A stretch of 41,498 nt of DNA from JBBQTQ01 sp038213135 (GTDB lineage Bacteria > Actinomycetota > Thermoleophilia > Gaiellales > Gaiellaceae): positions 1 to 41,498 of the forward strand of contig JBBQTQ010000013.1 in the NCBI GenBank assembly GCA_038213135.1, in the 5' to 3' direction. The notes below the pieces were generated by a model. That model saw only the letters and a list, made by a program, of their open reading frames with translations, was not told the DNA's origin and ran no database searches. Of the stretch, positions 15,459 through 25,729 are shown in pieces (the stretch's first letter is position 1; every line of letters starts with the position of its first letter). The translations under genes and the position numbers were made by a program.

Positions 15459-16940
15459 TTGGACGGCAAGGCGATTCGGTATCTGACATTGGCGCTGGTG
15501 GCGTCGGCTCTGATGAGTGCGTCGATCGCCCAGGCAACGCCGTGGCGGAAGCTCGATCCACAGGTGGTGGCAGCCGCCCAGGGCGACGCCACACGTCAGG
15601 TCCCGGTCGTGATCGCCGGCTCGGCAGTAGCAGTCGGCGACGCGGTCGCACTCGTCGGTGGGACGATCACGGCCGACGCCGACGCCGCGGGAGCGACCGC
15701 AGCGATGGTGCCCGCCGGCTCGATCGTCGCGCTGGCAGCCGACCCACGCGTGGCCGCGATCGCGCCGAACCCGGGACTCGTCCCGACAGGCGAGCAGATG
15801 CAGGCTTGGGATCCGACGCTCGCCGTCCCGTACGCAAGCGCCGACCGCGCCCCCTGGGCCTGGGGAAAGGGCTACGACGGCAGTGGCGTCGGCATCGCCG
15901 TGATCGACAGCGGCGTCAACCCTACGGCGGAGCTCGGCTCGCGCGTGACGCAGGTCGGGCGCGCCGACGGCGACACGCTCGGCCACGGGACGTTCATCGC
16001 GGGCGTAGCAGCCGGGCAAAACCTCGCTGGCTACTACCAAGGTGTTGCACCCGGCGCGCAGATCTACTCGTTCGACATCGCCGCGGGCGACAACTCGCCG
16101 CGCACGGCAGCCGTGATCTCGGCGCTGCACTGGGTGACCACCTACGGGAAGAATCGAATCCGCGTTGTCGTGCTCGCGCTGAGCGAGAACCTGCCGAGCT
16201 CCTACCACGGCAGCCTGCTCGATGCGGCGATCGAGCACGCGTGGCGGAACGGCATCGTCGTCGTCGTCTCGTCCGGGAACCTCGGGCCCGGCTCCGAATA
16301 CTTCGCCCCCGCGAACGACCCCTTTGCCATCGTCGTCGGCGCGCTCGACGACCCGCCCACCCAAGGTGCGAGCTGGTCCTCGAGCGGCACCACGGTCGAC
16401 GGCTTCGCGCGACCCGACCTGCTCGCGCCCGGACGCCACATCGTCTCCAACCTGCCGGTCGGCTCCGATCTTGCAGCGCAGGCGCCGGATGCGAACCAGA
16501 TCGCGCCCGGCTACGCCATGGCAAATGGCAGCTCCTTCGCGGCGCCGCAAGTAGCAGCCGCGGCGGCGATCCTCCTCCAGCGCAACCCCGACCTGACGCC
16601 CGACCAGGTTAAGTGGGTCCTGCTGCAGGGCGCGCGACCGATCGCCGGGGGACTGGCTCTCAACATCGCGGGCTCGCTCCGCCTCGCCGACTCGCCGGAC
16701 TCCGCGAATCAGGGCATCGAAATCGGCAACTGCGCCAACAAGGGTCGCGCGTGCGACTCCCGTGGCGTGGCCTACCTGAAGTTCTTCGACTGGGAGCGGG
16801 CCGCCGTGGCAAACGACGCTGCATTCACCGCCTCCGCGACCTGGAACGCATCGGCCACGTGGAACATGTCCGCGACCTGGACGATGTCCGCAACCTGGAC
16901 GATGTCCGCCACGTGGACGTCGGCCACGACCTGGGGCTGA
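15459..16940 (+). CDS. Secreted subtilisin-like serine protease (S8) with C-terminal SATW repeats
   Basis: 493 residues from a TTG at 15459, with GGGAG five bases upstream. Residues about 1-26 form a signal peptide. After a prodomain-like region of about 100 residues comes the S8 catalytic domain: D150 (GIAVIDSGVNP), H176 (LGHGTFIAGVAAG), oxyanion N274 (VVSSGNLGPG) and S359 (MANGSSFAAPQVAAAAAILL; the usual GTS is GSS). A short segment with two cysteines follows (NCANKGRACDS). The last 36 residues are six hexapeptides of the form (A/M)SATW(N/T), running to the last codon. The HD-GYP gene begins one base after the stop, so the two are probably translationally coupled. Substrate unknown. Confidence 0.9.
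   Translation: MDGKAIRYLTLALVASALMSASIAQATPWRKLDPQVVAAAQGDATRQVPVVIAGSAVAVGDAVALVGGTITADADAAGATAAMVPAGSIVALAADPRVAAIAPNPGLVPTGEQMQAWDPTLAVPYASADRAPWAWGKGYDGSGVGIAVIDSGVNPTAELGSRVTQVGRADGDTLGHGTFIAGVAAGQNLAGYYQGVAPGAQIYSFDIAAGDNSPRTAAVISALHWVTTYGKNRIRVVVLALSENLPSSYHGSLLDAAIEHAWRNGIVVVVSSGNLGPGSEYFAPANDPFAIVVGALDDPPTQGASWSSSGTTVDGFARPDLLAPGRHIVSNLPVGSDLAAQAPDANQIAPGYAMANGSSFAAPQVAAAAAILLQRNPDLTPDQVKWVLLQGARPIAGGLALNIAGSLRLADSPDSANQGIEIGNCANKGRACDSRGVAYLKFFDWERAAVANDAAFTASATWNASATWNMSATWTMSATWTMSATWTSATTWG
16830..16937 (+). repeat. Six tandem 18-bp repeats encoding SATW hexapeptides
   Basis: Six in-frame 18-base units encode ASATWN, ASATWN, MSATWT, MSATWT, MSATWT and SATTWG, ending exactly at the protease stop codon. 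The Trp codon and the Ser-Ala-Thr core are kept in the first five units, with synonymous third-base changes, so the protein sequence rather than the DNA has been conserved. Confidence 0.85.
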
Positions 16941-16941
16941 G

Positions 16942-18306
16942 ATGAGCAACCCCGCCGTCCCTCCGAAGGACCAGAACGCAGTCGGCGTCCTGATCGCCGC
17001 CGTCGCCTCTGGCGCGAGCGTAACGCTCGCTTCCACGGTCACCTCGGGCTTGTCGGCGATCCAGCATCGGCCCGGAGCCTTCGCCGCCTTCTTCGGACTA
17101 GCGCTCGTCCTTCAGCTGGTGGACGTCCCCGTCTACGGCCGCGGTTCCGTGAGCTTCTCCGGCGCAGGCTACCTGGCGATTGGCTTCACCTTCGGTGTCG
17201 GTGCGGGAGTGCTGGCCACTGTCGCAGCGGTGGCTGTCCACATCGGCCGCCGCCGCGCAAAGCTGCACCGGGGCGTCTTCGACGCGGGGCAGCTCGCGCT
17301 CGCATCGGCCGCAGGCGCCGTGTTCTACCATGCGCTCGATCCTTCCGGGCTACCCACGGCGGCGCGGTTCGGCCCGGCGATCGGAGCAGGTCTGGTCTAC
17401 ATGTCCGTGAATCTCGGACTCCTGAGCGCGGCAATGGGGCTATCCGAGGGAAGGGCGCCGACAGCGATCTGGCGGGAGCGCTTCCGCTGGATGACCCCGT
17501 ACTTCCTGGCCTCCGGCGCGCTCGGGCTCGTGCTCGCCACGGCGCACCACCGCCTCGGCGTCAACGGCCTGATCGCCTTCGCGCTACCCCCCGTGTTCAT
17601 GATGGTCTCCATCCGGCAGTACCTGAACCGCACAGAGGCGGCCGTCGAGGAGTTGCGGGATGCGAACACCGAGCTCGAGGAGCGTGCGGAGCTGATCCAA
17701 AAGCGGCACGTCGAGACGATCGCGGCGCTCGCGCGCAGCATGGAGGCGAAGGACCACTACACCGGCGGTCACACCGGGCGCGTCGCCGACATCTCCGTGG
17801 CGCTCGCCAAGCGGCTTGGCTTCGAAGGCGAGGAGCTGGACGCGATCGAGGTCGGAGCGATCTTGCACGACATCGGCAAGATCGGGATCTCGGAGCAGAT
17901 CCTCCACAAGCCGGAGGAGCTCGACCTGGCCGAGTGGGAGGTCATGCGCAAGCACCCGGTGATCTCCGACTACATCCTCTCGGGCGTCGACTTGCACCCG
18001 TTCGTGCGCCAGATCGCGCGCTCCAGCCACGAGCGCGTCGACGGGATGGGCTACCCGGACAAGCTCGAAGGCGAGGAGATCCCGCTGCCCGCCCGGATCG
18101 TGCTCGTCGCGGACACGATCGACTCGATCACGAGCGACCGGCCCTATCGCCGGGCCCGGCCGCTGGCCGCCGCGCTGGCCGAGCTCCGCGAGGGAGCGGG
18201 GCAGCAGTTCTGCGCCCGAGTCGTGGACGCTCTGGAGCAGGTTCACCGCGAGCAGCCGCAGATCTTCGGAACGGCGCTGCGGGCGGTCGAGGTCGAGGTC
18301 GCTTAG
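16942..18306 (+). CDS. Membrane HD-GYP domain protein, putative cyclic-di-GMP phosphodiesterase
   Basis: 454 residues. The first about 225 residues hold several membrane helices in a MASE-like sensor arrangement, followed by a short coiled coil (AAVEELRDANTELEERAEL) and the HD-GYP domain (about 255-440). The HD pair is H309-D310 (ILHDIGKIG) and the GYP motif G370-Y371-P372 (DGMGYPDKLEG). The preceding family motif HHE is SHE here (S362-H363-E364), a change at a position that is usually a metal-binding or near-metal histidine. It lies one base after the protease stop, so the two are likely made together. Cyclic-di-GMP hydrolysis is inferred from the family. Confidence 0.9.
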   Translation: MSNPAVPPKDQNAVGVLIAAVASGASVTLASTVTSGLSAIQHRPGAFAAFFGLALVLQLVDVPVYGRGSVSFSGAGYLAIGFTFGVGAGVLATVAAVAVHIGRRRAKLHRGVFDAGQLALASAAGAVFYHALDPSGLPTAARFGPAIGAGLVYMSVNLGLLSAAMGLSEGRAPTAIWRERFRWMTPYFLASGALGLVLATAHHRLGVNGLIAFALPPVFMMVSIRQYLNRTEAAVEELRDANTELEERAELIQKRHVETIAALARSMEAKDHYTGGHTGRVADISVALAKRLGFEGEELDAIEVGAILHDIGKIGISEQILHKPEELDLAEWEVMRKHPVISDYILSGVDLHPFVRQIARSSHERVDGMGYPDKLEGEEIPLPARIVLVADTIDSITSDRPYRRARPLAAALAELREGAGQQFCARVVDALEQVHREQPQIFGTALRAVEVEVA

Positions 18307-18315
18307 AATTCGTAC

Positions 18316-18344
18316 TTGACGCGGGAGCGTCGGCGCGATCTAAT
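18316..18344 (+). promoter_or_regulatory. Strong predicted promoter of the LPxTG gene
   Basis: TTGACG (18316-18321), a 17-base spacer and TCTAAT (18339-18344), each five of six to the sigma-70 consensus. Only six bases separate the -10 from the GTG at 18351, so the transcript should begin at or next to the start codon: a leaderless mRNA. It lies just after the HD-GYP stop, making the surface-protein gene separately transcribed. Confidence 0.7.
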
Positions 18345-18350
18345 GCGGTT

Positions 18351-18979
18351 GTGGAGAGGAAAGCCCTGCTCGTCGGGGTTCTTTTGGTCATGCTGGTCGG
18401 AGCTGGCGCTGTCCCGAGCGTGGTGCTCGGCGACAGCTCGTCCTCGAGTAGCTCGAGCTCCGGTTCTGCCTCGGCCAGCGCAGGCGCAGCCGCGGCGGCT
18501 GGCGGCGCAAGCTCCTCGTCGAGCTCGTCGTCGAGTTCCAGCTCCGGCGGCGGCTCCTGCTCCACCTGCGGTGCGCCGCCCCCCCCATGCTCGAACTGCG
18601 GTGGAACCTGCTCGAGCTGCGGCGGCGGGGTCGTCTTCGTGCCGGCGCCGGCAACTCAGGGCCAGAACCTCGTCGTCCAACAGACCCAGTCACAGAACCA
18701 GAGCCAGACACCGGCGCCGGCCGCCGTCGTGACGCCTGCGGCGACCGTGCAGACCTTCACCCCGCCCACGGTGGTCGTCCAGCCGATCACGCGAACCGTC
18801 GTCATCGGCCGGACTCCGACGCGGCAGGTCTTCACCCCGCCGACAACGAGGGTGACGACGCTGCCGTTCACGGGAGGCAAGGCGCTCGACGGGATCCTGC
18901 TCGGGATCGCCGCGATCGCCGGTGGCTTCCTGCTGAAGCTGGCGTTGCCTCCCGCGCTCGTTCGAGCGCGGCGGCTGCG

Positions 18980-18983
<4 letters not shown>
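18351..18983 (+). CDS. Serine- and cysteine-rich sortase substrate (LPFTG)
   Basis: 210 residues from a GTG at 18351. N-terminal signal peptide (ALLVGVLLVMLVGAGAVPSVVLG), then a low-complexity Ser/Ala/Gly stretch, a compact Cys-rich block with CSTC, CSNC and CSSC pairs, and a Gln/Thr/Pro-rich region. The C-terminus is a classic sortase signal: LPFTG, a hydrophobic helix (ILLGIAAIAGGFLLKLAL) and a basic tail (RARRLR). It is therefore probably linked to the cell wall. No sortase gene is in the window. The CxxC pairs could bind metal or form disulfides. Its stop shares the CTAG at 18980-18983 with the convergent gene. Confidence 0.82.
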
Positions 18984-20863
<1,880 letters not shown>

Positions 20864-20887
20864 CTGGACAGTCTCGCAGCGGCAAAG

Positions 20888-22075
20888 ATGCGGCCGATGG
20901 CGTTCTCGGTGCTCGACGGGGTTCGCGTGCTCGACGTGACGACGTCGCTCGCCGGGCCGTACTGCACCCAGTTGCTCGCCGCCTTCGGCGCGGACGTGAT
21001 CAAGGTCGAGCCGCCCGGCGCCGGCGACGAGGCGCGCACCTGGGGCCCGCCGTTCGTCGAGGGCGAAGGCGTCCTCTTCCTCGCCGCGAACGCGGGCAAG
21101 CGCTCGCTGGCACTCGACCTGCGTCGCGGCCACGAGGTGCTGCTGCGACTCGCCGACCGCTCGGACGTGATCGTGCAGAGCCTGCGGCCGGGCCTGGCCG
21201 AGGAGCGCGGACTCGACGCCAAGACCCTTCGCGCGCGGAATCCGCGCCTCGTCTACTGCTCGATCAACGCGTTCGGCCCCACCGGGCCGTGGTCGCGCCG
21301 GCCCGGCTACGACCCGCTGATGCAGGCGGCAGGCGGGATCATCTCCGTCACCGGCGAGCCCGGCCGTCCTGGCGTCCGGGTCGGCGTCTCCCTCGTCGAC
21401 CAGGGCACCGCCACGTGGGCCGCGCTCGGAATCCTCGCCGCCCTGTGGGAGCGCGAACGGAGCGGTGAGGGCTGCGTCGTCGACTCGACGCTCTACGAGA
21501 CGGCGCTCGCCTACTCCGGCTACCACCTGACCGCCTACCTCGGCGCCGGCTCGATCGCGCGGGCCCACGGCACGGCATTCCCGTCGATCGCGCCGTACGA
21601 GACGTTCACCGCCGCCGACGGCGAGCTGATGGTCGCGGCCGGGAACGACCGGCTTTTCGCGTCGCTCTGCGACGCGCTCGAGCTGCCCGGGCTGCCGGAC
21701 GATCCCCGCTTCGCGACCAACCCGGAGCGCGTCACGAACCGCGGGGAGCTCCGCGACCTTCTCTCCGAGCGCTTCGTGACTGCCGACCGCGCGACCTGGC
21801 TCGAGCGGCTCGAGGGAGCGTCCGTCCCCGCGGCGCCGGTGCAGGACATGGCCGAGGTCGCCACGCACCCGCAGACGCAGGCGCTCGGGCTCTTGCAGGA
21901 GCTCGGCGGGATCACCACCCTGATGCCGCCGCTGGCGTTCGACGGCGAGCGGCTCCCCCATCGAACGCCACCGCCGGCGCTCGGAGCACACTCCGCGGCG
22001 ATCCTCGCCGAGGCCGGCTACTCCCAGGCCAAGGTCGACTCGCTCGCGGAGCAGGGAGTCGTTCGGCTCGGTTAG
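20888..22075 (+). CDS. CaiB/BaiF family (type III) CoA transferase
   Basis: 395 residues from the ATG at 20888 (a second ATG at 20897 gives 392). It moves CoA between carboxylic acids. Family marks: LDGVRVLDVTTSLAGPYCTQ, LLAAFGADVIKVEPPGAGDE, RSDVIVQSLRPGLAE, VYCSINAFGPTGPW and YDPLMQAAGGIISVTGEPG, in which the Asp is the catalytic nucleophile. The C-terminal part (PVQDMAEVATHPQTQALG) is typical. No clear Shine-Dalgarno and only 24 bases to the divergent gene, so the mRNA may be leaderless. Acyl donor and acceptor cannot be told. Confidence 0.93.
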   Translation: MRPMAFSVLDGVRVLDVTTSLAGPYCTQLLAAFGADVIKVEPPGAGDEARTWGPPFVEGEGVLFLAANAGKRSLALDLRRGHEVLLRLADRSDVIVQSLRPGLAEERGLDAKTLRARNPRLVYCSINAFGPTGPWSRRPGYDPLMQAAGGIISVTGEPGRPGVRVGVSLVDQGTATWAALGILAALWERERSGEGCVVDSTLYETALAYSGYHLTAYLGAGSIARAHGTAFPSIAPYETFTAADGELMVAAGNDRLFASLCDALELPGLPDDPRFATNPERVTNRGELRDLLSERFVTADRATWLERLEGASVPAAPVQDMAEVATHPQTQALGLLQELGGITTLMPPLAFDGERLPHRTPPPALGAHSAAILAEAGYSQAKVDSLAEQGVVRLG

Positions 22076-22085
22076 GCTCGGCGGC

Positions 22086-23153
22086 ATGCCAAATACGATC
22101 CTGGTCGGAACCAAGAAGGGCCTCTTCCTCGTCCACGGAGACGAGTCGCGAACGAAATGGGAGGCCGCCGAGCCGCTCCTCGAGGGCTGGGAGGTCATGC
22201 ACGCGATCCTCCACGACGGCGTTCTCTACGCCGCCACGGGCGGGATGGTCTACAGCCCGACCGTGCAGCGCTCGCAGGACTTCGGCAAGAGCTGGGAGCT
22301 CGCCGAAACGATCGGCCTGCCCGAGGAGACCGGCGAGAAGGTGCAGAAGCTTTGGCACATCGAGCCCGGCCACGAGGGCGAGCTCTGGCTCGGCGGCGCG
22401 CCCGCGGTGCTCTTCAAGTCGACGGACGGCGGCGTCACCTGGGAGGCGAACCAGGGGCTGCTGGAGCATCCGACCCGCGGGAAGTGGCAGCCGGGCGCCG
22501 GTGGTCTCACGTGCCACTCGATCCAGCTCGACCCCACCGATCGCGACCGGATCTACATCGGCATCTCGGCTGTCGGTACCTGGCGCTCGGACGACGGGGG
22601 CAAGAGCTGGCAGCCGAAGAACAAGAACGTCTGGGCCGGCTTCAACCCGGAGAACGAGTATCCGGAGTGGGGCCAGTGCGTCCACAAGCTGCTCCTGCAC
22701 CGCGGCAAGGAGGGGCGGTTGTGGCAGCAGAACCACTGCGGCGTCTACCGCACCGACGACGGAATGGAAACCTGGGAGCGGCTCGACGAGAACGGGCTGC
22801 CGAGCGACTTCGGCTTCCCGCTCATGCTCGACCCACACGACCCGGACGCTGCCTACGTGATCCCGCAGATCGGCGCCGAGAACCGTGTCACCTGTGACGG
22901 GCGGCTCGGTGTCTACCGGACGCGCGATGCGGGAGCGTCGTGGGAGCTCGCGTCGAACGGGCTACCCGAGCAGGCGTACGTCTCGCTCTACCGAGAGGCT
23001 TCCGCGTTCGACTCGGGGAGCCCGGCCGGGCTCTACTTCGGCACGCACCAGGGGGTCGTCTACGCGTCGCCGGACGCGGGCGACACGTGGGTCGAGGCCG
23101 CGAGCGAGCTGCCACCCGTTTTCTCGGTCGAAGTCGCCGAGTGGCCGTCGTAA
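22086..23153 (+). CDS. BNR/sortilin-type beta-propeller protein
   Basis: 355 residues, no signal peptide, so cytoplasmic. Repeated Asp-box-like motifs (QRSQDFGKSWELAE, FKSTDGGVTWEAN, RSDDGGKSWQPKN, YRTDDGMETWERL, YRTRDAGASWELAS, ASPDAGDTWVEA) are spaced as in a BNR/VPS10-type beta-propeller. Such proteins are often labelled exo-alpha-sialidase, but no sialidase catalytic residues (Arg triad, Tyr) are evident and that name should be avoided. It overlaps the following MoaD-like gene by 13 bases, suggesting joint function. Confidence 0.88.
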   Translation: MPNTILVGTKKGLFLVHGDESRTKWEAAEPLLEGWEVMHAILHDGVLYAATGGMVYSPTVQRSQDFGKSWELAETIGLPEETGEKVQKLWHIEPGHEGELWLGGAPAVLFKSTDGGVTWEANQGLLEHPTRGKWQPGAGGLTCHSIQLDPTDRDRIYIGISAVGTWRSDDGGKSWQPKNKNVWAGFNPENEYPEWGQCVHKLLLHRGKEGRLWQQNHCGVYRTDDGMETWERLDENGLPSDFGFPLMLDPHDPDAAYVIPQIGAENRVTCDGRLGVYRTRDAGASWELASNGLPEQAYVSLYREASAFDSGSPAGLYFGTHQGVVYASPDAGDTWVEAASELPPVFSVEVAEWPS

Positions 23154-23398
23154 TCCTGCCGTCGCTGCTCGCGGCAGAGTCAGGCGGGCAGAAGCGGTTC
23201 GAGACGGAGGCGGCGACGCTGGGGGAGGCACTCCGGACGCTGCCGGTCGCGGTGCTGCTCTTCGACGAGCACGGCGAGCTGCGCCCGCTCGTGAACGTCT
23301 ACGTGGACGGGATCGACGCGCGCGAGAGCGGCGGACTCGACGCGCCGCTCGCAGACGCGCGCGAGGTCAGGCTCGTGCAGTCGGTGGCCGGCGGCTAG
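23141..23398 (+). CDS. MoaD/ThiS-like ubiquitin-fold sulfur carrier
   Basis: 85 residues from a GTG at 23141 that lies inside the last codons of the beta-propeller gene. The sequence reads as a ubiquitin fold (KRFETEAATLGEALRTLP, LRPLVNVYVDGIDA, DAREVRLVQSVAGG) and ends in the Gly-Gly needed for C-terminal adenylation and thiocarboxylate formation. No MoeB/ThiF or molybdopterin genes are nearby, so its partner is unknown; it may serve cofactor or amino acid synthesis or modify the neighbour. It converges with the cupin gene, sharing the CTAG at 23395-23398. Confidence 0.85.
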   Translation: MAVVILPSLLAAESGGQKRFETEAATLGEALRTLPVAVLLFDEHGELRPLVNVYVDGIDARESGGLDAPLADAREVRLVQSVAGG

Positions 23399-24000
23399 AG
23401 CAGCCCCGCGACCAGCGGCTCTTCCTCTGCCCATTTGCGGACGTACTCGCCGCCCGCGACTGCGGCGCGCAGGTGCTCACGCGCCTCGTGCTGCAGTCCC
23501 TCGTGCGCCTCCACACAGGCGAGGGCGAACAGCAGCGGCGCCGCTTCCGGGTACTCGCGGAGTCCCTCCTCGGTGATCGCGCGAGCGTCGTCCCAGCGGC
23601 CCTCGGTGCGGGCGCGGTGCGCGCGCCAGCCGTACTCCCACATCGTGACCCGGTACGCCTCGCCGACCTTGGCCCCGACGGCGAGCACGAGCGTCTGCGG
23701 CTCCTCGGCCCTCGCCTCTCGCTGAACGGTCGGATCGTCGAGGAAGACGACGGTGCCGGCCGGCGCGTCGAACCCCTCGCCGCCGACCGTGAAGCGCGCG
23801 CGGCCGCGGATCACGACGTACATCTCCTCGTGGCCGGTGCTGCCCTCGGTGTGCTGCTCGACGACCAGCTCGCCGGGCTCGGCCGCGTAGGCGTTCGTGC
23901 CGAACGCGCGGACGTCCAACTCGGCCCGTAGCGGCTTCCAGTTGACGCCCGCGCCGTCCATGAAGAACGACTCGACCTGGTCGAGGTGGACGACCTTCAT
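23395..24000 (-). CDS. Cupin-domain protein, end of the nad operon
   Basis: 201 residues from an ATG at 24000 that overlaps the nadA stop as ATGA. The middle is a single cupin barrel (about 40-125): GELVVEQHTEGSTGHEEMYV with the usual H/E metal ligands, GRARFTVGGEGFDAPAGTVV and FLDDPTVQREARAEEPQTLV. The C-terminal 70 residues are helical and TPR-like (YPEAAPLLFALACVEAHEG, LQHEAREHLRAAVAGGEYVR). No enzyme activity can be named. Coupling to nadBCA hints at a link with NAD or quinolinate metabolism, but this is inference. Confidence 0.85.
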   Translation of the reverse strand: MKVVHLDQVESFFMDGAGVNWKPLRAELDVRAFGTNAYAAEPGELVVEQHTEGSTGHEEMYVVIRGRARFTVGGEGFDAPAGTVVFLDDPTVQREARAEEPQTLVLAVGAKVGEAYRVTMWEYGWRAHRARTEGRWDDARAITEEGLREYPEAAPLLFALACVEAHEGLQHEAREHLRAAVAGGEYVRKWAEEEPLVAGLL

Positions 24001-24926
24001 CCCAGCGCGATCATACGATCGATGGCGCCGCGGGCCCGGGCGGCAACCTCCGGCGCGACGGTCACCTCGTACTTCCAGTCGCGCAGCGAGTCGCGCAGCT
24101 TCTCGAGCGTGATCATCTTCATGTACTTGCAGATCGCCTTCTCGGAGACGGCCTCGAAGCGCTTGCCCGGGGCCTCCTTCTGGAGCCGGTGGATGATCCC
24201 CGTTTCCGTCGCGACCAGGAAGCGCTTCTTCGGCGAGGCCTTGGCGAACGCGACCATCTTCTCGGTCGAGAGGATGTGCGTGCGCCCGTTCGCGAAGGCC
24301 ATGCACTGGCTGGCGCAGCCGCACTCCGGGTGGACGAGCAGCTCGGCGTCGGGCGCCTCGGCCTGCCAGCGATCGATGTCCGCGGGGCGGATGCCCGCGT
24401 GCACGTGGCACTCGCCGGCCCAGATCCGGAGCTTGCGACCGGTCACGCGCTCGAGCCACATCCCGAGGAACATGTCCGGCAGGAAGAGGATCTCGCGGTC
24501 GGCCGGGATCGCGTCGATCACCGCCTTGGCGTTCCCGGACGTGCAGCAGTAGTCCGACTCGGCCTTCACCTCGGCGGTCGTGTTCACGTAGGAGACGACG
24601 ACCGCGCCCGGGTTCTCGGCCTTCCAGCGGCGCAGCTGGTCTGCGTCGATCGACGCGGCCAGCGAACAGCCGGCGTCGAGATCCGGGATCAGGACGGTCT
24701 TGTCCGGCGAGAGGATCGCGGCCGTCTCCGCCATGAAGTGGACGCCGCAGAAGACGATCGCCGAGGCGTCGGTCGTGGCGGCCTCGCGCGAGAGACCGAG
24801 CGAGTCGCCGACGTAGTCCGCCACGTCCTGCACCTCGGGCACCTGGTAGTTGTGGGCGAGGATGACGGCGTCGCGCTGGGCCGCGAGCGCCCGCACCTCG
24901 TCGTGCAGCGTCGCCGTGGTGATCAC
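23997..24926 (-). CDS. nadA: Quinolinate synthase A
   Basis: 4Fe-4S enzyme that condenses iminoaspartate with dihydroxyacetone phosphate to quinolinate in NAD synthesis. The GTG at 24926 overlaps the nadC stop as GTGA and gives 309 residues. Marks: AVILAHNYQVPEVQDVADYV, DSLGLSREAA, FCGVHFMAETA (C60), IPDLDAGCSLA, NTTAEVKAESDYCCTSGNA, LPDMFLGMWL, CHVHAGI and LLVHPECGCA, with the conserved cluster cysteines. Partner of NadB and NadC in one operon. Ends IDRMIALG. Confidence 0.96.
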   Translation of the reverse strand: MITTATLHDEVRALAAQRDAVILAHNYQVPEVQDVADYVGDSLGLSREAATTDASAIVFCGVHFMAETAAILSPDKTVLIPDLDAGCSLAASIDADQLRRWKAENPGAVVVSYVNTTAEVKAESDYCCTSGNAKAVIDAIPADREILFLPDMFLGMWLERVTGRKLRIWAGECHVHAGIRPADIDRWQAEAPDAELLVHPECGCASQCMAFANGRTHILSTEKMVAFAKASPKKRFLVATETGIIHRLQKEAPGKRFEAVSEKAICKYMKMITLEKLRDSLRDWKYEVTVAPEVAARARGAIDRMIALG

Positions 24927-25729
24927 AGGACCTCCAGGGAGACGTCGAGCGAGCGCGCGGAATGCGTCAGCGCGCCGATCGAGATGAAGTCGACGCCGGT
25001 CTCGGCAACCGCGCGGATCGTCTCGAGCGTGATCCCGCCCGAGGCCTCGAGGCTTGCGCGGCCGGCGGCGAGGGCAACCGCCTCGCGCAGCTTGTGAGGA
25101 GCCATGTTGTCGAGCAGGATCCGGTCGGCGCCCGCGTCGAGCGCCTCGCGCACCTGGGCGAGCGTGTCGCACTCGACCTCGACCGGGACGCCCTGGCCCT
25201 GCGCGGCCTCCACTGCGCCTCGAAGAGAGCCGGCGACACGCAGGTGGTTGTCCTTGATCAGGATCCCGTCGTAGAGGCCGAAGCGATGGTTGCGCCCGCC
25301 GCCGCAGCGGACGGCGTGCTTCTCGAGCGCGCGCAGGCCGGGAGTCGTCTTGCGGGTGTCGAGGATCGTCGCGCCGGTGCCGGCGACCGCGTCGACGTAG
25401 CGGCGTGTGATGGTGGCGACTCCGGAGAGCCGGCCGAGCAGGTTCAGCGCGAGACGCTCGCCGGTCAGCACGGCGCGGGCGGGCCCCTCGACGTTCGCCA
25501 CCGGGCCGGGTGTCACGAGGTCGCCGTCGGTTGCTCGCGGCTCGAGACGAGCGCCGAGCTCCTCGAAAACGGCTGCGGCCGCGTCGAGCCCACAGACGAC
25601 GCCCGGCTCCTTGATCAGCAGCCGCGCCTGGCAGGTCGCGCCCTCGTCGATAACGGAAAGGCTCGTCAGGTCGCCGTCGCCGACGTCCTCGGCGAGCCAG
25701 GCGCGGACGTCGATCCCGGTCACAGCCAT
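24923..25729 (-). CDS. nadC: Nicotinate-nucleotide pyrophosphorylase (carboxylating)
   Basis: Converts quinolinate and PRPP to nicotinate mononucleotide. 268 residues from the ATG at 25729, which overlaps the end of nadB by 10 bases. Marks: LAEDVGDGDLTSLSVI, VVCGLDAAAAVFEEL, ALNLLGRLSGVATITRRYV, ILDTRKTTPGLRALEKHAV, GGGRNHRFGLYDGILIKDNH, VEVECDTLAQV, ILLDNMAP and LEASGGITLETIRAVAETGV, covering the active-site Arg/Lys/Asp positions of QAPRTase. Middle gene of nadB-nadC-nadA-cupin. Confidence 0.96.
   Translation of the reverse strand: MAVTGIDVRAWLAEDVGDGDLTSLSVIDEGATCQARLLIKEPGVVCGLDAAAAVFEELGARLEPRATDGDLVTPGPVANVEGPARAVLTGERLALNLLGRLSGVATITRRYVDAVAGTGATILDTRKTTPGLRALEKHAVRCGGGRNHRFGLYDGILIKDNHLRVAGSLRGAVEAAQGQGVPVEVECDTLAQVREALDAGADRILLDNMAPHKLREAVALAAGRASLEASGGITLETIRAVAETGVDFISIGALTHSARSLDVSLEVL

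Noticed and set aside
16830..16937. CRISPR-like array or satellite DNA
   Set aside because: The 18-base units have no spacers, vary at silent positions and are in frame to the stop, so they are protein repeats.
22086..23153. Exo-alpha-sialidase
   Set aside because: The Asp-box repeats only show the propeller fold; sialidase catalytic residues and a signal peptide are lacking.
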